Assembly: GCF_001280005.1 (NCBI RefSeq)
Contig: NZ_LGDW01000056.1
Coordinates: 1 to 37,541, forward strand
Length of the DNA stretch: 37,541 nucleotides
Reading direction: 5' to 3'
Source of the DNA: Streptomyces sp. NRRL WC-3618
GTDB lineage: Bacteria > Actinomycetota > Actinomycetes > Streptomycetales > Streptomycetaceae
In this document: in pieces, positions 35,642 to 37,541 of the stretch
Numbering within the stretch: the first letter of the stretch is position 1
Layout: each line of letters begins with the position of its first letter
Notes under the pieces: model-generated
What the model saw: only the letters and a program-made list of their open reading frames with translations
What the model was told of the DNA's origin: nothing
Database searches by the model: none
Position numbers and translations under genes: made by a program

Positions 35642-35989
35642 CTACCGCGCCGCAGCCTCCGCCTGCTCGGCGAATCTCGCCTTCGCCTCGTCGATCTTCC
35701 GTCCGTAGTGCACGGACGCCCACCACAGCGCGGCGAACATCGCGCCCATGAAGAACATCGTCGGGACGATGAAGCCGGCCGCGATGAGCGCGATCTGCAG
35801 GGCCCAGCCGAGCCGCACCCCGCCGGGCCGGGTGATCACACCGCACAGCAGGACGCACAGCAGCATGCCGATGCCGCTGACCGTCCACACGGTCGACATG
35901 GACAGATCGGGGTCCTTCATGGCGACGAGGCCGGCGAAGCCGATCAGGAAGACCTCGCCGATCAGGGTCGAAGCACAGAGCGTACGCAC
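35642..35989 (-). CDS. DUF4233 membrane protein
   Basis: The 115-aa protein has four membrane segments (STLIGEVFLIGFAGLVAM, WTVSGIGMLLCVLLCGVI, LGWALQIALIAAGFIVP, MFFMGAMFAALWWASVHYG) and a charged cytoplasmic tail (RKIDEAKARFAEQAEAAAR). DUF4233 proteins are found next to folC across actinobacteria; their function is unknown. Start GTG 35989 is 6 nt after the folC stop, so the two genes are one operon. Confidence 0.9.
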   Translation of the reverse strand: MRTLCASTLIGEVFLIGFAGLVAMKDPDLSMSTVWTVSGIGMLLCVLLCGVITRPGGVRLGWALQIALIAAGFIVPTMFFMGAMFAALWWASVHYGRKIDEAKARFAEQAEAAAR

Positions 35990-35995
35990 GGCGGG

Positions 35996-37483
35996 TCAGC
36001 CCCTTCCCAGGAGCAGTCGGGCCTCGCCGACGGTGATGACGGAGCCGGTGACGAGGACCCCGCCGCCCGCGAACTCCCCGTCCTCCTCGGCGAGGGTGAT
36101 GGCGGCCTCCAGCGCGTCGTCGAGGCGCGGCTCGACCTGGACCCGGTCGTCGCCGAAGATCTCGACGGCGATGGCGGCCAGTTCGTCGGCGTCCATCGCG
36201 CGGTGGCTGGAGTTCTGCGTGATCACGACCTCGGCGAAAATCGGCTCGAAGGCCTCGAGCAGCCCGCGTACGTTCTTGTCGCCGCTCGCCCCGACCACGC
36301 CGATGAGCCGGCTGAAGTCGAACGCCTCGCCCACCGCCTCGGCCGTGGCCCGCGCCCCCGCCGGGTTGTGCGCGGCGTCGAGCACGACGGTGGGAGAGCG
36401 CCGTACGATCTCCAGCCGCCCCGGGGACGTCACCGCCGCGAACGCCTTGCGCACGGTGTCGACATCGAGGGGCTCGGGCCGCTGGGTGCCGACGCCGAAG
36501 AACGCCTCGACGGCGGCGAGGGCGACGGCCGCGTTGTGGGCCTGGTAGCCGCCGTGCAGCGGCAGGAAGATCTCCTCGTACTCCCCGCCGAGCCCGCGCA
36601 GCGTCAGCACCTGCCCGCCGACGGCGACCTGCCTGCTCACCACCCCGAACTCCAGCCCTTCCCGGGCCACCGTGGCGTCCACCTCGACGGCCTTCTTCAG
36701 CAGCACCTGGGCCGCGTCGACCGGCTGCTGGGCGAGGATGACGGTCGCGTCCTGCTTGATGATCCCGCCCTTCTCGACGGCGATCTCCCCGGGCGTCTCC
36801 CCGAGCCGGTCGGTGTGGTCGAGGTCGATGGGCGTCACGACGGCCACATCGGCGTCGATGACGTTGGTGGCGTCCCAGGCGCCGCCCATGCCGACCTCGA
36901 CGACGGCCACGTCGACCGGGGCGTCGGCGAAGGCGGCGTACGCCATGCCGGTGAGGACCTCGAAGAAGGAGAGCCGGAACTCCTGCTGGGCGTCGACCAT
37001 CTCGACGTACGCCTTGATGTCGTCGTACGTCTCGACGAACCGCTCGGCGGCGATCGGCGCCCCGTCGAGGCTGATCCGCTCGGTGACCGACTGGACGTGC
37101 GGGGAGGTGTAGCGCCCGGTGCGCAGGTCGAAGGCGCCGAGGAGGGCCTCGATCATGCGGGCGGTGGAGGTCTTGCCGTTGGTGCCGGTGATGTGGATCG
37201 AGGGGTACGCGCGCTGCGGCTCCCCCAGGACGTCCATCAGCGCGGCGATACGGCTGACGGACGGCTCCAGCTTGGTCTCGCCCCAGCGGGTGGCGAGGTC
37301 GGCCTCGACCGCGCGCAGCGCCTTGTCGACCTCGGGGTCGGCCGGGCGCGCGGGGACGTCGGTCTCCGGCGCGGCGCCGCCCTGCGTCCTCAGGGTGCGG
37401 CTGCCGGCCTCGATGACCGCGAGGTCGGGGTCGCGGTCTGTCTCGGCGTCGATGATGTCGTCGAAGGGGTCGGTGTCGCTCAC
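35996..37483 (-). CDS. folC: Folylpolyglutamate / dihydrofolate synthase
   Basis: This 495-aa Mur-ligase-family enzyme adds glutamate to folates (and to dihydropteroate) using ATP. It has the P-loop HITGTNGKTSTARM at about residues 97-110, the family motif YTSPHVQSVTERISLDG, the EVGMGGAWDATNVID segment, DLDHTDRLGETPGEIAVEKG, and LDAAHNPAG in the C-terminal domain. An acidic 50-residue N-terminal extension precedes the catalytic part, as in other Streptomyces FolC. Start is GTG 37483. It is the most upstream gene seen here; valS is usually next in Streptomyces. Confidence 0.95.
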   Translation of the reverse strand: MSDTDPFDDIIDAETDRDPDLAVIEAGSRTLRTQGGAAPETDVPARPADPEVDKALRAVEADLATRWGETKLEPSVSRIAALMDVLGEPQRAYPSIHITGTNGKTSTARMIEALLGAFDLRTGRYTSPHVQSVTERISLDGAPIAAERFVETYDDIKAYVEMVDAQQEFRLSFFEVLTGMAYAAFADAPVDVAVVEVGMGGAWDATNVIDADVAVVTPIDLDHTDRLGETPGEIAVEKGGIIKQDATVILAQQPVDAAQVLLKKAVEVDATVAREGLEFGVVSRQVAVGGQVLTLRGLGGEYEEIFLPLHGGYQAHNAAVALAAVEAFFGVGTQRPEPLDVDTVRKAFAAVTSPGRLEIVRRSPTVVLDAAHNPAGARATAEAVGEAFDFSRLIGVVGASGDKNVRGLLEAFEPIFAEVVITQNSSHRAMDADELAAIAVEIFGDDRVQVEPRLDDALEAAITLAEEDGEFAGGGVLVTGSVITVGEARLLLGRG

Positions 37484-37541
37484 GCGGCCAGTCTACGGAC
37501 GGGGACTGACAGGGTGCGCCTGCGGAGTGGGGTGGTGGGGG

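Noticed and set aside
35642..35996. Further CRISPR repeats beyond the two found
   Set aside because: One more 61-nt step in either direction shows no repeat, so the array is limited to two units.

Overview
The window is high-GC DNA with actinobacterial codon use (third positions almost always G or C, GTG starts common). Its right two thirds match the conserved Streptomyces neighbourhood rne - radical SAM genes - rodA/pbp2/mreD/mreC/mreB - ndk - folC, all on the minus strand. I therefore read it as a Streptomyces (or very close relative) chromosome segment. No rRNA or tRNA gene was seen.

Left end (1-2,360): accessory remnants. A Nudix hydrolase and an XRE/DUF5919-type regulator form a minus-strand pair. 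They face a small plus-strand cassette made of a 27-codon leader ORF, a small protein and a DUF7848-like protein. Next comes the 3' end of a tyrosine integrase gene broken by an in-frame TAG. Together these look like the debris of an integrative element.

2,360-16,350: a minus-strand secreted-protein and polymorphic-toxin locus. Reading with transcription, an FG-GAP beta-propeller protein (14,550-16,100) is followed by a decayed second FG-GAP tail, a DNRLRE/LamG secreted protein of 1,218 aa, and a 2,305-aa RHS/YD-repeat protein. The RHS protein has a pretoxin HINT autoprocessing domain and a 113-aa C-terminal toxin. A 75-aa immunity gene overlaps the toxin stop codon. Farther downstream is an AT-richer gene that could be an orphan immunity gene. 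Terminator-like hairpins separate the modules. This locus is the best candidate for an under-described system.

16,350-28,210: rne (RNase E/G with Arg-rich N-terminal repeats and a histone-H1-like Lys/Ala tail, and an apparent frameshift in its 5' end), a DUF2344 radical-SAM-associated protein, a repeat-rich membrane protein, and a TIGR03960-type B12/radical SAM protein. A roughly 2-kb plus-strand island holding a methyltransferase, a truncated glycosyltransferase and a secreted collagen-like protein separates the two radical SAM-related genes. A CYTH/CHAD protein follows.

28,320-34,730: the cell-wall elongation/sporulation cluster mreB-mreC-mreD-pbp2-rodA, with a 4-nt overlap between pbp2 and rodA and terminator-like hairpins after rodA and between mreB and mreC. 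35,008-37,483: ndk, a DUF4233 membrane protein and folC. In the ndk upstream region is a two-repeat, one-spacer array with the geometry of a type I-E CRISPR (29-nt repeats, 32-nt spacer) and no cas gene in view.
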